A DNA stretch of 64,000 bases from a virus: positions 1 to 64,000 of the IMG/VR virus record IMGVR_UViG_3300018414_000007; one strand, written 5' to 3'. This document shows, piece by piece, positions 9,569 through 18,684 of the stretch (positions are counted from its first letter, which is position 1; the number at the start of each line of letters is the position of its first letter). Below the pieces are notes generated by a model that saw only the letters and a list, made by a program, of their open reading frames with translations, was not told where the DNA came from and made no database searches. The position numbers and the translations under genes are program-made.

Positions 9569-10077
9569 TAATTATTTAATAAGTCGTCTATGTAGTCATT
9601 TGCTAAATCTAAACAATCTTGTGCTTTAACTGGTATTGCTCTACTTCCAAAAATTTCTGCAGCTTTTAATGCTTTTACTACATTAAAATATGGTTGAGTA
9701 TTTTTATCAAGTTCAGCATTATTCATTGTACTAGTATTACTAGAAGTAACTAAATAATTACCATACTTTAATTCAACAAAGCAAGATAGTGTATAGGTTT
9801 GAATAACTGGAGTTAGTGTTAAAGACATATTTGAAAGCTGATATACAGCTTTTATATACATATCATTCTGTATTACATAAGTAACTGGAGTACTATCTGT
9901 TATTACTAAAGTTGTTAGAATGTTATTGTTTGAATCATATAAAGTTATAGTCTTAGTAGTAAAAGTACTATAAGTATAACCTTGGTCATTAGAACCAAAA
10001 TTAGATGTATCAGCAAAGGAGAGGGTAGTACAATCACTAGATTGTGTCATACTAAAGCTTTGTGCAAATGTTGCCAT
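9568..10077 (-). CDS. virion protein upstream of the fibre
   Basis: 169 residues. Strand-rich and S/T-rich N-terminal two thirds (TTLSFADTSNFG, TTKTITLYDSNNN) and a helical C-terminus (FNVVKALKAAEIFGSRAIP, ending DYIDDLLNN). The C-terminal helix pattern with ALKAAEIFG resembles the helical N-terminal anchor of the adjacent fibre (LQDAELFFATKLW), so it may be an adaptor that shares a docking site with the fibre. It has no recognisable enzymatic motif and overlaps the fibre gene by one base. A terminator hairpin lies between it and the upstream 149-residue gene. Confidence 0.6.
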   Translation of the reverse strand: MATFAQSFSMTQSSDCTTLSFADTSNFGSNDQGYTYSTFTTKTITLYDSNNNILTTLVITDSTPVTYVIQNDMYIKAVYQLSNMSLTLTPVIQTYTLSCFVELKYGNYLVTSSNTSTMNNAELDKNTQPYFNVVKALKAAEIFGSRAIPVKAQDCLDLANDYIDDLLNN

Positions 10078-10091
10078 TTAGTTTTAAATAA

Positions 10092-10123
10092 AAAAGAGTA
10101 ACCTTATACAAAGTTACTCTTTT
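10092..10123 (-). terminator. hairpin terminator after the 149-aa gene
   Basis: An 11-bp perfect stem: AAAAGAGTAAC at 10092-10102 pairs with GTTACTCTTTT at 10113-10123, with a 10-base loop. It is A-flanked on one side and T-flanked on the other, so it could work in both directions; on the minus strand it follows the gene ending at 10148. Confidence 0.75.
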
Positions 10124-10147
10124 ATTTCCATATTTCAAAATTTATTT

Positions 10148-10597
10148 TTATGCAGGAACTATTGCAGTACCAGCTCCACCTAGAGCAGTAATTGTAAATA
10201 GTATCCAAGTTGTAGGATTAATTAAGATAACATCAAAGAATGTGTTAGCAGGGATTGCTGCAAATACACCAGCTGTTGATACGTTATTTAAACTTACTGT
10301 ACCAGAATCACTTGCACTAACTCCTAATTTAAAACCATTAGCACCTATAAAACCTGTTATAGTTGTACCAACAACTAACATAGAAGCTTGAGGTAAGGTT
10401 ACTTTATTAGTTGCAGCAGAAGATGTAACAGTTACATATTGTGGTGCAGATGCTAATATACCAGTAGTCAAACCATCTGTAGTTGCAGTGGCAGTAGTGT
10501 TATTTAGTGGTTGTAAAGTTCCATTAGGAGTAATAAAGTATCCAGCTGTCTTAGAATTATCTAAAGCATTTCTTTCACTTTTATGTACTAATTTCAT
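10148..10597 (-). CDS. capsid-surface / head-fibre-like protein
   Basis: 149 residues. Starts MKLVHKSERNALDNSK, then TAGYFITPNGTLQPLNN and a long A/T/V/G-rich beta domain (TVTSSAATNKVTLPQA, VGTTITGFIGANGFKLGV) ending AGTAIVPA. The composition and small size fit a decoration or head-fibre protein; similar strand patterns occur in coat-associated domains. It is bracketed by hairpin terminators on both sides, so its transcript level can be set apart from the fibre genes. No family name is claimed. Confidence 0.6.
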   Translation of the reverse strand: MKLVHKSERNALDNSKTAGYFITPNGTLQPLNNTTATATTDGLTTGILASAPQYVTVTSSAATNKVTLPQASMLVVGTTITGFIGANGFKLGVSASDSGTVSLNNVSTAGVFAAIPANTFFDVILINPTTWILFTITALGGAGTAIVPA

Positions 10598-10621
10598 TTA
10601 TTTTAATTGATTTAAAGGTAA

Positions 10622-10644
10622 ATAGGGAGTTATTAGCTCCCTAT
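10622..10644 (-). terminator. hairpin terminator after the 315-aa gene
   Basis: ATAGGGAG (10622-10629) pairs with CTCCCTAT (10637-10644), 8 bp, 7-base loop. On the minus strand it lies just past the stop codon of the 315-residue gene (10649) and is followed by an A/T-rich run. Confidence 0.7.
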
Positions 10645-10648
10645 ATAA

Positions 10649-11596
10649 TTAGATTTGAGCACCTAGAGTTTCAGTTGGAGCTGATTGGATCAGAGGAGCA
10701 ATAAGAGCATCCCATTGAGTAGTAGCACCAGTTGTTACTGCAACAATAGTTGTTACAGGAGCAGCAACTCTACCAACAGTTTCTAGACCACTTTCATGTG
10801 ACTGCAAGCTCTCTATAATGTAAACATCATAGTCAGTTCCAGGAACAGAAAGGTAGTTACCAGTTTCTACTGGGAACAACAGTCTGTTAGTTACACCTGT
10901 ATAACCAAGACCATACTGTTCTAAGGTTTTTACTTGATAGTAATTACCAGAACCAAATGCTGGAGCAGTAGTTAATGTAACAGTACCCCAAGAAGAGAAG
11001 TAACCATTAGTATCAACTGAACTAATTTCAGCATTAAAGAATACTTGATCATAATATTCACCAGCTAAGTTAACTGTATTAGCTACAGACTTAGCAGTCA
11101 ATACTACAGTACCAGCACTAGGATTTGTAGCAGTTACTACAGAAGCTGGATCAGCATTTACTTTATTGTAAAAAGCTGTAGCAATAGTAGTAGCTGTATC
11201 AGTAGAGCTAGCTAGAACAGTGTACCTACGGAGATTTTGTCTCATTGGTAGGATTTCTTTGTCTGAAACGTTATTTACTAAGAGTGAATACTCTTGATTA
11301 GCTACTGGAGTACCAGTAGTAATAGTAATAACTTGTTCAGTTTTGGCAGCATAAGCTTGCTTTGCAAAGGAAGTAATATCCTTGACTTTAATTGGATCAG
11401 AAAAGACAGGTTGTCCATTTTGATCTCCTACTACAATTTGGAAGGTATCTGACTGTGCAATTGTATTACCAGCAGAGTAAGCAGTACCATCTTTTTTGGT
11501 AACTACCCAAGTACCTGCAGTTAATGCAGAAACACCTGTTTGTGCAGCACCCCCAGTGTGTACTAGGACTTTGTAAACGCGATTTGTTACACCCAT
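10649..11596 (-). CDS. virion structural protein
   Basis: 315 residues beginning MGVTNRVYKVLVHTGGAA. It is strand-rich with repeated S/T/V-rich segments (VITITTGTPVANQEYSLLVN, VVTATNPSAGTVVLTAKS) and a C-terminal part with DYDVYIIESLQSHESGLETV. The pattern is like sheath/tube-type or capsid auxiliary proteins that polymerise on the virion. Given its place between connector and surface genes, an abundant auxiliary capsid or tube-like protein is likely, but which one is not clear. It is followed by its own terminator. Confidence 0.6.
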   Translation of the reverse strand: MGVTNRVYKVLVHTGGAAQTGVSALTAGTWVVTKKDGTAYSAGNTIAQSDTFQIVVGDQNGQPVFSDPIKVKDITSFAKQAYAAKTEQVITITTGTPVANQEYSLLVNNVSDKEILPMRQNLRRYTVLASSTDTATTIATAFYNKVNADPASVVTATNPSAGTVVLTAKSVANTVNLAGEYYDQVFFNAEISSVDTNGYFSSWGTVTLTTAPAFGSGNYYQVKTLEQYGLGYTGVTNRLLFPVETGNYLSVPGTDYDVYIIESLQSHESGLETVGRVAAPVTTIVAVTTGATTQWDALIAPLIQSAPTETLGAQI

Positions 11597-11622
11597 TAAG
11601 TTAAATTTTAATTGTTTTTATT

Positions 11623-12303
11623 TTATTCTATTTTTGTTTGTTCATTTAAATTAGATTGGTATCTTGCTGATTCTATATTCTCAAGAACCATTTCAATAGC
11701 CATATCTAATATCTCTTGATGTGTATGTGGTGCTAATTCACAGTTTACATCTGTTGTTGTACTTACATACTGGCTGCCATATTGCATTTTAGCCCATTGC
11801 CTTATATAAGTTAATATTGTACTTGTTACAGTAAAGTTACCATCTGTTTCATATACTATGTTATTTCCCATTACATAGTAGAGAGGATCATATGCTATAG
11901 GAGACCAAAAAGGATCTCTAAGCAATATATTCATTTCATCATTGTTAGTTTGTATTCCTGGTACTAACATAGGAGTAGTGCATCCAGGAAATGTTGTGTA
12001 ACATTGATGTCTCATTAGAAACAAGTAGTCACTTGGTAATGCACTATAAAATGTATTACCTGTTTGAGTTGGAGTAATTGGAGTAGACTCTACCACAATT
12101 ACCCTCAAATCATCCATTCTCTTTTGGGTCTGTTCAAACCCAGTCTTAAAGAAGTTGTTACCAAAAGCTCTAGATTTTACAAATCTTTCCTGTGCCTTAT
12201 TCAACCAGTAGTCAACTTGCTCAGGAAGCATATAAGGTAAACTGAAATCTAGCGTTTTGTCTAACTCTATATTAAAGTTATTGTGAAAATCCGCTATTGT
12301 CAT
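11623..12303 (-). CDS. crAss-like head-tail connector (ring) protein
   Basis: 226 residues: MTIADFHNNFNIELDKTLD, then LPEQVDYWLNKAQERFVKSR and FEQTQKRMDDLRVIVVES. This order (start helix, E-x-x-x-x-WLN-x-A, then FEQTQKR-DDLR) is one I recognise from crAss-like ring/adaptor proteins that sit under the portal. The middle has SALPSDYLFLMRHQC, typical of phage neck proteins (YYxLPxDYL). A short helical C-terminus follows. It lies in the capsid-to-tail stretch, three bases from the preceding gene. Confidence 0.7.
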   Translation of the reverse strand: MTIADFHNNFNIELDKTLDFSLPYMLPEQVDYWLNKAQERFVKSRAFGNNFFKTGFEQTQKRMDDLRVIVVESTPITPTQTGNTFYSALPSDYLFLMRHQCYTTFPGCTTPMLVPGIQTNNDEMNILLRDPFWSPIAYDPLYYVMGNNIVYETDGNFTVTSTILTYIRQWAKMQYGSQYVSTTTDVNCELAPHTHQEILDMAIEMVLENIESARYQSNLNEQTKIE

Positions 12304-12306
12304 TTA

Positions 12307-13077
12307 TTACTTCTTTAACTTACTTATTTGTTCTGCAAACTCTATTTTGAGTGATTGATGTTTAGGATCTTCTAAGAATGTAATAGTACTTTCTTCATCA
12401 TGTCCTAAGAAATCTTCTCCATAGTAATATGCAGATTTGTTCTTTCTTAATATTTTGTTTGCTACTAGATCTTTCAAGAATACTTTCATATCAAGTTTCT
12501 TATCTCCAACTAAGTTCAAGAACTTCTCTGGATCTTTTTCTAGTAATTCAAATAATGTAGATTCTACTACATCTGGTTTTACACTTGTTAGATTTACATA
12601 TCCTGGATATAATTTCAAGATATCAATCATTTGATCAATGCTAAGTTTATTAAATTCAACTGTAGCTTTTCTCTTAACTGTAAACTCTTTATTCTTTTCT
12701 CTTGCTGCTTTTTCTTCATCAAAGATTACATATCTTGCATAAGGAAATAAACCCTTATCATATTCTTCTTGAGAGTTAGCAACTCTTTTATCAGCTAACA
12801 AGAACTTATATGCTAGTTCATGTTCTGGATTATCTAGATTAAGAACTTTATCTTTATCTGTCATAATCACTCTGTATTCATACCAGAATTTAGAAGCGGG
12901 TGATAAATCTTTCTGAAGTATTTTACCAAGTGCTTCAGCTTCATCTCTGGTTAGTCCCGTCACTATAGTTCCAGTACTATCATGCATTGGGCCTAGTGAA
13001 TCTTTTGTATTTTTAAATCTCATGAAACCATTCCATGTTGGTCTCTTAATTGGTTTGATTGTTATTAAATTTGACAT
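12307..13077 (-). CDS. late-operon protein after the capsid gene
   Basis: 256 residues, hydrophilic, mixed helix and strand. N-terminus LITIKPIKRPTWNGFMRF; middle rich in K and E (EEKAAREKNKEFTVKRKAT); C-terminus with KKLDMKVFLKDLVANKILRK and YYGEDFLGHDEES. No enzyme motif seen. Its place immediately downstream of the major capsid terminator suggests a head-completion or vertex role; this is inference only. The terminator at 13115-13137 implies that only read-through transcripts, or an unrecognised promoter, reach it. Confidence 0.6.
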   Translation of the reverse strand: MSNLITIKPIKRPTWNGFMRFKNTKDSLGPMHDSTGTIVTGLTRDEAEALGKILQKDLSPASKFWYEYRVIMTDKDKVLNLDNPEHELAYKFLLADKRVANSQEEYDKGLFPYARYVIFDEEKAAREKNKEFTVKRKATVEFNKLSIDQMIDILKLYPGYVNLTSVKPDVVESTLFELLEKDPEKFLNLVGDKKLDMKVFLKDLVANKILRKNKSAYYYGEDFLGHDEESTITFLEDPKHQSLKIEFAEQISKLKK

Positions 13078-13114
13078 AAAATTAATTAAATGTTACTTAT
13101 TATTTTTCGCTTTA

Positions 13115-13137
13115 ATAGGGGCATTTTAAGCCCCTAT
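13115..13137 (-). terminator. hairpin terminator after the capsid gene
   Basis: ATAGGGGC (13115-13122) pairs with GCCCCTAT (13130-13137), 8 bp, 7-base loop. On the minus strand it starts 14 bases after the capsid stop codon, followed by an A/T-rich stretch. Likely a partial terminator that makes capsid mRNA the most abundant part of the operon. Confidence 0.75.
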
Positions 13138-13151
13138 AATAAGTTATTTAA

Positions 13152-14594
13152 TTAGGTAGCACTGTATACCAACTCTCCACAAGATAGTGGGTTTTGGATC
13201 ATTATACCAGTCTCACATAAGAAGTGAACTGCATAACCATCAACAGTGTTAGATCTAATGTTGTTAATTGATTTAGAGTGTCCTTCTGGAGATACAGAAC
13301 CAGCTGTAGTCCACATTACATTCTCTCTATCTTTCTTTGCAACTTTCATAATGTTAGACTCACCATCATACATACCAAAGTCAATGAAAGTAGCTCTGTA
13401 TGATTCTTGCGGTCTACCAGTAATTGGATGCAACAACCTGTTATGGATTGGATCATCATACAAAGGCATGTGCATCAGAGTTACCTCTGTACCATTCAAA
13501 CCTTTATAAGTCATGAATTGACCACCCAAACCAAGCTCTTGTCCTGAACCAGTGATAAATTTAGTATCCTGAACAACAAAGTTTCTAGCACCTAAGCTTT
13601 CTTTCATTGCTCTATCAAATGCATCCATGAATCCTTCACCACACAATGCAACAAATTTACGCTGACCCATATCAATTACATTGTAAGATAAGTCCATCAG
13701 GAAGTCTCTTATAATGTTTTCAGTAAGAGTAGTATAGTTTCTTACGTTAGCTGGAGCAATTTGTTCCCTCAAACCAGAACCTATATATACAGGACGACCA
13801 GTTTCACCTTTCAAATCTACAGTACCATTTGGATTAGCATTGTATTGTGAATAGATATAAGCCCTTTCCTGCTCTCTATACCATTGTGCTAAGTGTGTCC
13901 ATACTTGAACATCTTCCCACATAAGAGATGTTTTACCAGTCTCTTTATCCTTCATTGCAATAACCATTACATCAGTTGCAGCAGAACCAGTAATTTCATA
14001 GCTCTTACGTTGCAAAGTCAAATGGTTTCTCATCTCAAAAGGTGTTACATAAGTAGTAATACCTGAACGAGCAGAACCTTCTTCAAAGGCACTAAAGTCC
14101 TTAGAGAATTCCTGTCCACCAGCCAATAAAGCAGGAGGAATAAATGCAGCCTTGTTTGGAGTGGTAAGTTTCAAAGTATAGCAAAAACCATCACCATCTT
14201 GAACTGGATCAGATACTACAATACATGGATAACTCCTATCATTAGGAATTAAGATTTCACCAGACACAAAGTCTTTTTCTGCCAATACTACTCGGAAGGT
14301 TTGACCATATAAACCAGGAGTAGAACCACCATCACCATAGTTCCTTACTACAGTTACTGGTCTTTCTAAGTCACCCATTAATCTCCACTGGTATTGACGG
14401 TTAGTAACTGTTCTAGTCCTAGCCAAACCACCTGTAAGGAGGGATAATGGATTACCATAATTTGTACCAAAGATAAATGATAGTGTGTTATTCACTATCT
14501 CTGGCTGGGTTAAGAAAGCAGTTGATAGACTATTTTGGTCTGTTAGTCCACTCCACTTCTTACCACGATAAAGCTGTAAGCCATTTACGTTCAT
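13152..14594 (-). CDS. major capsid protein
   Basis: 480 residues, the length usual for crAss-like major capsid proteins. It begins MNVNGLQLYRGKKWSGLTDQ and contains mixed alpha/beta stretches consistent with an HK97 fold (a long helix region near EDVQVWTHLAQWYREQERAY and late strands such as TEVTLMHMPLYDD). Supporting context: it follows an acidic scaffold-like gene, itself downstream of portal and TerL, and is trailed by a strong hairpin. No maturation protease was identified in this window. The call rests on gene order, size and overall pattern. Confidence 0.8.
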   Translation of the reverse strand: MNVNGLQLYRGKKWSGLTDQNSLSTAFLTQPEIVNNTLSFIFGTNYGNPLSLLTGGLARTRTVTNRQYQWRLMGDLERPVTVVRNYGDGGSTPGLYGQTFRVVLAEKDFVSGEILIPNDRSYPCIVVSDPVQDGDGFCYTLKLTTPNKAAFIPPALLAGGQEFSKDFSAFEEGSARSGITTYVTPFEMRNHLTLQRKSYEITGSAATDVMVIAMKDKETGKTSLMWEDVQVWTHLAQWYREQERAYIYSQYNANPNGTVDLKGETGRPVYIGSGLREQIAPANVRNYTTLTENIIRDFLMDLSYNVIDMGQRKFVALCGEGFMDAFDRAMKESLGARNFVVQDTKFITGSGQELGLGGQFMTYKGLNGTEVTLMHMPLYDDPIHNRLLHPITGRPQESYRATFIDFGMYDGESNIMKVAKKDRENVMWTTAGSVSPEGHSKSINNIRSNTVDGYAVHFLCETGIMIQNPLSCGELVYSAT

Positions 14595-14627
14595 TAAGTT
14601 TTGTTATTTTAATTGTTAATTATTTAA

Positions 14628-15770
14628 TTATACTTGTTTTTGCATATTTTTAAACATCTTTTCAAAGGCTGAGAAATCACTAGAATTTCTTGGTACATCT
14701 GCTGTAGAACCTTTTACAGTTGTTTCAGTCTTAGAAAGAACAGTTTCTCTAATCTTTCTAGCTGCAGCGTTTTCTCCTTTTTTAGCAGCTTTAGCAAAAT
14801 CATACTTTTTAAATTTAAGATATGCTAACTCTACTTGTGTTTTATTTGGATTCTCTTGTAAGTCTTTTTGATATGCTGTTAAACCAGCTTTATCTCTTTT
14901 AAACAAGTAGTTCTCAAATGTTTTCTTTTCTGCTTCTGGAATTTCTAGTCCAGCTATTTCTTTAGACTCTTTGATTATTCTCTGTATATCAGATACATAC
15001 TCTTTAAGAGCTTTTTCTCTTTCTCTAACTTCAGCTTCTTGTTGTTTAAGCAAGATTTCAGTTTGTTTGCTTTGAATAGCTTCTAATTTCTTAACTGCTA
15101 CTTTAGCTTGTTTCTCTAACAATAAACTATCTTCATAGTCTTGTAAGATTTCTTTTATTTCCTCATTAGTGTAATCTTGAGATTTTAAATGTTCTCTGAT
15201 TAACATCTTCTGATTAGCCTCATCAGTAATATCAATATTAGTCAAATCAATTGGACCTGTTTGAGCTTCAATGAATCTTTTTGGGTCTCCACCATTCTCT
15301 AGATACTCTAGAAAACTTTTTGCTAACTCTGGTACTGATTCTTTATATTCTTCAATACCTTGTGATATTCTTTTATTAACTGTAGTTTCAAATGCTTCAA
15401 CTAAGTCTTCAGCACTATCACCTATTTCTGCATTCTCTGGTAAATCTAATACACCAGTCTCTGCCATAATTTCAATGAAGGGTTTAAAGGAGTACTCAAC
15501 CTCGTCTTCTTTCTTGACTTCAGTTTCTTCTTCTTTCTTTTCTTCTTTTTTCTCTTTTGTTTCTTTAGGAGATTCTTCCTCCTTTTCAACCTCTTCAAGT
15601 TCTTTCTTCAGATCTTCTAAGCTTTTTACAGCTGTCTCTGATTCTTCTTGTTCTTTCTTTAATTTTTCAATTGCAGTCTCTTGAGATTCTATTGTTTCTG
15701 CAGGAGTTTCAATTTCAAAATCCTTAAAAAAGTTTGCGTCTGTGTTTATTTTAATAAATTCGTTTGGCAT
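14628..15770 (-). CDS. acidic scaffold-like protein
   Basis: 380 residues. Residues about 20-95 are almost entirely E, K, S and T (for example KEEESPKETKEKKEEKKEEE), predicted coiled coil or disordered; residues 180-300 are strongly helical (EILQDYEDSLLLEKQAKVAV). The C-terminus is basic (KAAKKGENAAARK) and ends in a short helix, DFSAFEKMFKNMQKQ. Highly charged helical proteins directly before the capsid gene are typical phage scaffolds, whose basic C-terminus binds the coat protein. No protease catalytic motif is visible. Confidence 0.65.
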   Translation of the reverse strand: MPNEFIKINTDANFFKDFEIETPAETIESQETAIEKLKKEQEESETAVKSLEDLKKELEEVEKEEESPKETKEKKEEKKEEETEVKKEDEVEYSFKPFIEIMAETGVLDLPENAEIGDSAEDLVEAFETTVNKRISQGIEEYKESVPELAKSFLEYLENGGDPKRFIEAQTGPIDLTNIDITDEANQKMLIREHLKSQDYTNEEIKEILQDYEDSLLLEKQAKVAVKKLEAIQSKQTEILLKQQEAEVREREKALKEYVSDIQRIIKESKEIAGLEIPEAEKKTFENYLFKRDKAGLTAYQKDLQENPNKTQVELAYLKFKKYDFAKAAKKGENAAARKIRETVLSKTETTVKGSTADVPRNSSDFSAFEKMFKNMQKQV

Positions 15771-15787
15771 AAATTCTTATTTGATTA

Positions 15788-15819
15788 CAAAATTAGTGTT
15801 AATTTTTTATATAATAAAA
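15788..15819 (-). promoter_or_regulatory. near-consensus promoter before the scaffold gene
   Basis: On the minus strand TAATTTTG (15795-15788) is a perfect TAnnTTTG box. Twenty bases upstream the -33 element reads TTTT instead of TTTG (15819-15816). It lies 18 bases before the scaffold start codon, in the only sizeable gap (about 90 bases) between the 126-residue gene and the scaffold gene. Confidence 0.45.
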
Positions 15820-15860
15820 TAGTTTATCAATTATGTTTACATTATTAATGTTCACTATAG

Positions 15861-16241
15861 CTATTTTAAGTTTGTTAGTTTATAAATTGTTTGATAGAGA
15901 TCTGCTGCAATATCATCTATGATAGCTTGAAACCCTTTTCCATTAATACAATCTCTATTAGTATCTATAAACTTTGCTAAAGAATTCAGATAAGATAAGC
16001 TATCTGTTTTCTTAGAACTAGGTATAGTTATATCCTGTATACCATATTTACCTTGGTATGCTTCTACTAACTTATCAGTATCTTTAAGTATATCTTTATA
16101 GAAGTCATCTAGTATAAGATGTTCAGCAAATGCTTTAGCAGCTAAGTGGCATAGATGAATTGTATCTCTAGCTTCAAATAGCTTTGCAAAGAACTCAGTA
16201 GGTCTTATACTATTTATCTTTAATTCTTGTTTTTCAGCCAT
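15861..16241 (-). CDS. small helical protein after portal
   Basis: 126 residues, mostly alpha helix (FAKLFEARDTIHLCHLAAKAFAEH, shown in parts; later LVEAYQGKYGIQD and NSLAKFIDTNRDC). The stop-start overlap with the portal gene (shared base at 16241) shows translational coupling. Small helical proteins coupled to portal genes are sometimes portal chaperones or cargo factors; no specific family is recognised here. Confidence 0.6.
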   Translation of the reverse strand: MAEKQELKINSIRPTEFFAKLFEARDTIHLCHLAAKAFAEHLILDDFYKDILKDTDKLVEAYQGKYGIQDITIPSSKKTDSLSYLNSLAKFIDTNRDCINGKGFQAIIDDIAADLYQTIYKLTNLK

Positions 16242-18634
16242 TACTTAGAACTTGGTTTAGGTCTCATCTTAGCTACTTGTTTAGTAGTCTCATTATTTTC
16301 TGCATTCATCTTATAATTAGTTAGAAGCTTTTGTTTTTCTAACTCTAATTTTTCTTTATCTAGATTAATCTTATCAGAATGTTTAGCCATATCTACAGCT
16401 AATTTCTGAGCTTCAAATACATCTGGAACTCCATTGTTATTAACATCTGGATTTTGGTCATACCCAATAGCTTGTATAGCTGCAACCTCTTTCTGGATTT
16501 CTCCTTTAAGAACCTCTCTTTGATCAAGTCTATCTTGTAGAGTATTCTGCATATCTTTCTGATTTTGTAAAGCTTCAGCTTGCATTTGTTGTTCATGCTG
16601 TTGTTCAGCTTGTTTATCTGCATCTGCTTTAGCTATTGCTTGGTCTATAATATTTTCTACTTGAGATACAGATTCAGAGAATATAATAGTAGCTGCTTCT
16701 TTAAGTGTAATCATACCAGAAGATATAGCTTGATTAGCAAGAGCTTTAAGATCTTGTAATGCTTTAACTTCTTTAGCACCATTAGTTACAAATACTCCAT
16801 AATCTGCATTAATAAAGTCTGAATCAATAGAAATTATATTTCTACCCATATCATCTAAGATATAGTTAATCTTCTTACCTTCTGGATATGCTACTTTAGC
16901 GCATTCAATAAGTTGTGTAAGAACGTTCTTTTTGACTTCATTATGTAAATAGAATAAAGGTTCAGTAACGTGAGAACTTTGTGTTACACTTCGTTCAACA
17001 CCTCCTACTGTTTCAGAGCTTGTAATAGCTCCTAACCTTTGTCTAGTAACTCCCATAAGTTCTGAAGCCATATCTTCTATCTTTTCTAAGATATGAATAT
17101 ATTGTCCTACAGATTGAGATAAAGTCATATCAACTCCAGCAAACTGATTAAAGTTTGATGTCTGTCCTTGGAATTTACCTTTACCTTCTTCAAATGAGTT
17201 TATGAATGCTATACCAGCTGTATCAAAGTAATACATCCATTTATCAATATCTATACCTTGTGATCTAGGAATTTGTGCAATATCCATAATCATCTTCTTA
17301 CCTTTAGCTTTAGCTATCTCAAGTTCCATTCTATACATGATGATGTTGTATAGATATTGGTGATGTTTAACTAAGTCTACTAAAGAAGTTGGTTGAGAGT
17401 TTCTACCATTAGATACTGCTCCTACAAATCCAAGTTTACAAAGACTAGGATTATCTATAGTTCTATATTGAATACTCTTAGGTCTAATTCTTGTATAAAT
17501 AGCTTGACCTATTTTAGTACCTTCCCATACTTCAGATATCCAAATCCATTCTACAGTTTCTCCATTTTCCTTTACAGGTTTATATGTTTCATCTACTATA
17601 GTTTCAGACTTCTCAAGTGTTTGTGGATCATAAGTAGTTAGATAACCTATTTTTCTCATAGACTTCCATTCTACTCTTGTAACTCTTACATAACCACTTC
17701 TATGAGTATTATCAAAGCTTGGTCTAGTATAAGAGATAGGAACAATAGGACCAGTAGCTGGACCCATAGGCATTCTAGTTTGACCTGCTACACCTGTTGT
17801 ACCACTGTCTATTGCAGTTATATCATCCTCTGATAGATCACTACCATAAGTATCTATAACTTCACTAGGAGTACAATACTTAGTATGAGCTCCCCATTGA
17901 GAGTCTTCAATAAAGTCTTTATCTGGGTTTTTATCATAATCAAAATCTAATGGATTAACTACTTCACAAATAGGTTCACCATTTTCAATACCAACATAGT
18001 AGAACTCTTCAGAAGTAATTAAACTATCTTTAAATCCTTTATTAAATTTATATTCTAGATTTTGTTGTTTTACAAGATATTCAGCTATTCTATTAGCTGT
18101 TACTTCTCTCATATCATTTAGAGAGTATGTAGAGTAATCCTGTAATTGTTTTGGAGTTTGTTGTTGAGGAGGATTAGGATTTTGTATATTAACTCCTTGT
18201 TGTTGTAACTGTCCTACTAGTTCTTGTTCTAAGAAGTCTAGTACTAGTTCTTTCTTTTTATCTTCTATCTGAGATACTGCATCTTCATTTACAGCAACTA
18301 CTCTAAAGTTAAAAGGACGCTTAATTTCTTCTCCTTCTAAAAGTTTTAGTTTAGGAGTAATGATATTATAGTTTTGTAACTTAGCTGGAAACTCTTCTTT
18401 TAATCCATATGGATTAGTAATGTATCTCCAGTCTTCAGGATCTATAATAGAGTTATATAAATCATAATTGATCTTTTTCTTTTGAAAAGAGTTATATCCT
18501 ACACTTAATGAGTGTGAAGTAGATAGTCCAATAATGAAGTCTACATTTTGCTTTCCCCACTCTTCATCCTTTTTTGATCTAGGAAGTTTCTGTCTTGGAA
18601 AGGAATATGGTAAATTATAATTTATATCTGACAT
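16241..18634 (-). CDS. portal protein
   Basis: 797 residues, the usual size of crAss-like portals. The N-terminal part has the clip/wing pattern (NYNIITPKLKLLEGEEIKRP, ANRIAEYLVKQQNLEYKF). A middle portion holds WKSMRKIGYL. The C-terminal about 160 residues form long Q/E/K-rich helices (QQHEQQMQAEALQNQKDMQ), as in the barrel/crown of podovirus portals. It forms the dodecameric DNA channel at one vertex. A full consensus promoter lies in the gap between TerL and this gene, and the next gene overlaps its stop. Confidence 0.8.
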   Translation of the reverse strand: MSDINYNLPYSFPRQKLPRSKKDEEWGKQNVDFIIGLSTSHSLSVGYNSFQKKKINYDLYNSIIDPEDWRYITNPYGLKEEFPAKLQNYNIITPKLKLLEGEEIKRPFNFRVVAVNEDAVSQIEDKKKELVLDFLEQELVGQLQQQGVNIQNPNPPQQQTPKQLQDYSTYSLNDMREVTANRIAEYLVKQQNLEYKFNKGFKDSLITSEEFYYVGIENGEPICEVVNPLDFDYDKNPDKDFIEDSQWGAHTKYCTPSEVIDTYGSDLSEDDITAIDSGTTGVAGQTRMPMGPATGPIVPISYTRPSFDNTHRSGYVRVTRVEWKSMRKIGYLTTYDPQTLEKSETIVDETYKPVKENGETVEWIWISEVWEGTKIGQAIYTRIRPKSIQYRTIDNPSLCKLGFVGAVSNGRNSQPTSLVDLVKHHQYLYNIIMYRMELEIAKAKGKKMIMDIAQIPRSQGIDIDKWMYYFDTAGIAFINSFEEGKGKFQGQTSNFNQFAGVDMTLSQSVGQYIHILEKIEDMASELMGVTRQRLGAITSSETVGGVERSVTQSSHVTEPLFYLHNEVKKNVLTQLIECAKVAYPEGKKINYILDDMGRNIISIDSDFINADYGVFVTNGAKEVKALQDLKALANQAISSGMITLKEAATIIFSESVSQVENIIDQAIAKADADKQAEQQHEQQMQAEALQNQKDMQNTLQDRLDQREVLKGEIQKEVAAIQAIGYDQNPDVNNNGVPDVFEAQKLAVDMAKHSDKINLDKEKLELEKQKLLTNYKMNAENNETTKQVAKMRPKPSSK

Positions 18635-18652
18635 TAAGAAATAATAATTTTA

Positions 18653-18684
18653 CAAAATTAATCAATTTATTTTGAATTTCCAAA
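18653..18684 (-). promoter_or_regulatory. Bacteroidetes-type promoter (portal)
   Basis: On the minus strand TTTG (18684-18681), exactly 20 bases, then TAATTTTG (18660-18653). It occupies the whole gap after the TerL stop codon and precedes the portal ATG at 18634 by 18 bases. It allows capsid and portal genes to be transcribed independently of TerL. Confidence 0.75.

Noticed and set aside
16399-16623. Minus-strand 74-residue frame within the portal gene
   Set aside because: It lies in a different frame of the Q/K-rich part of the portal gene with no start signal or family pattern.
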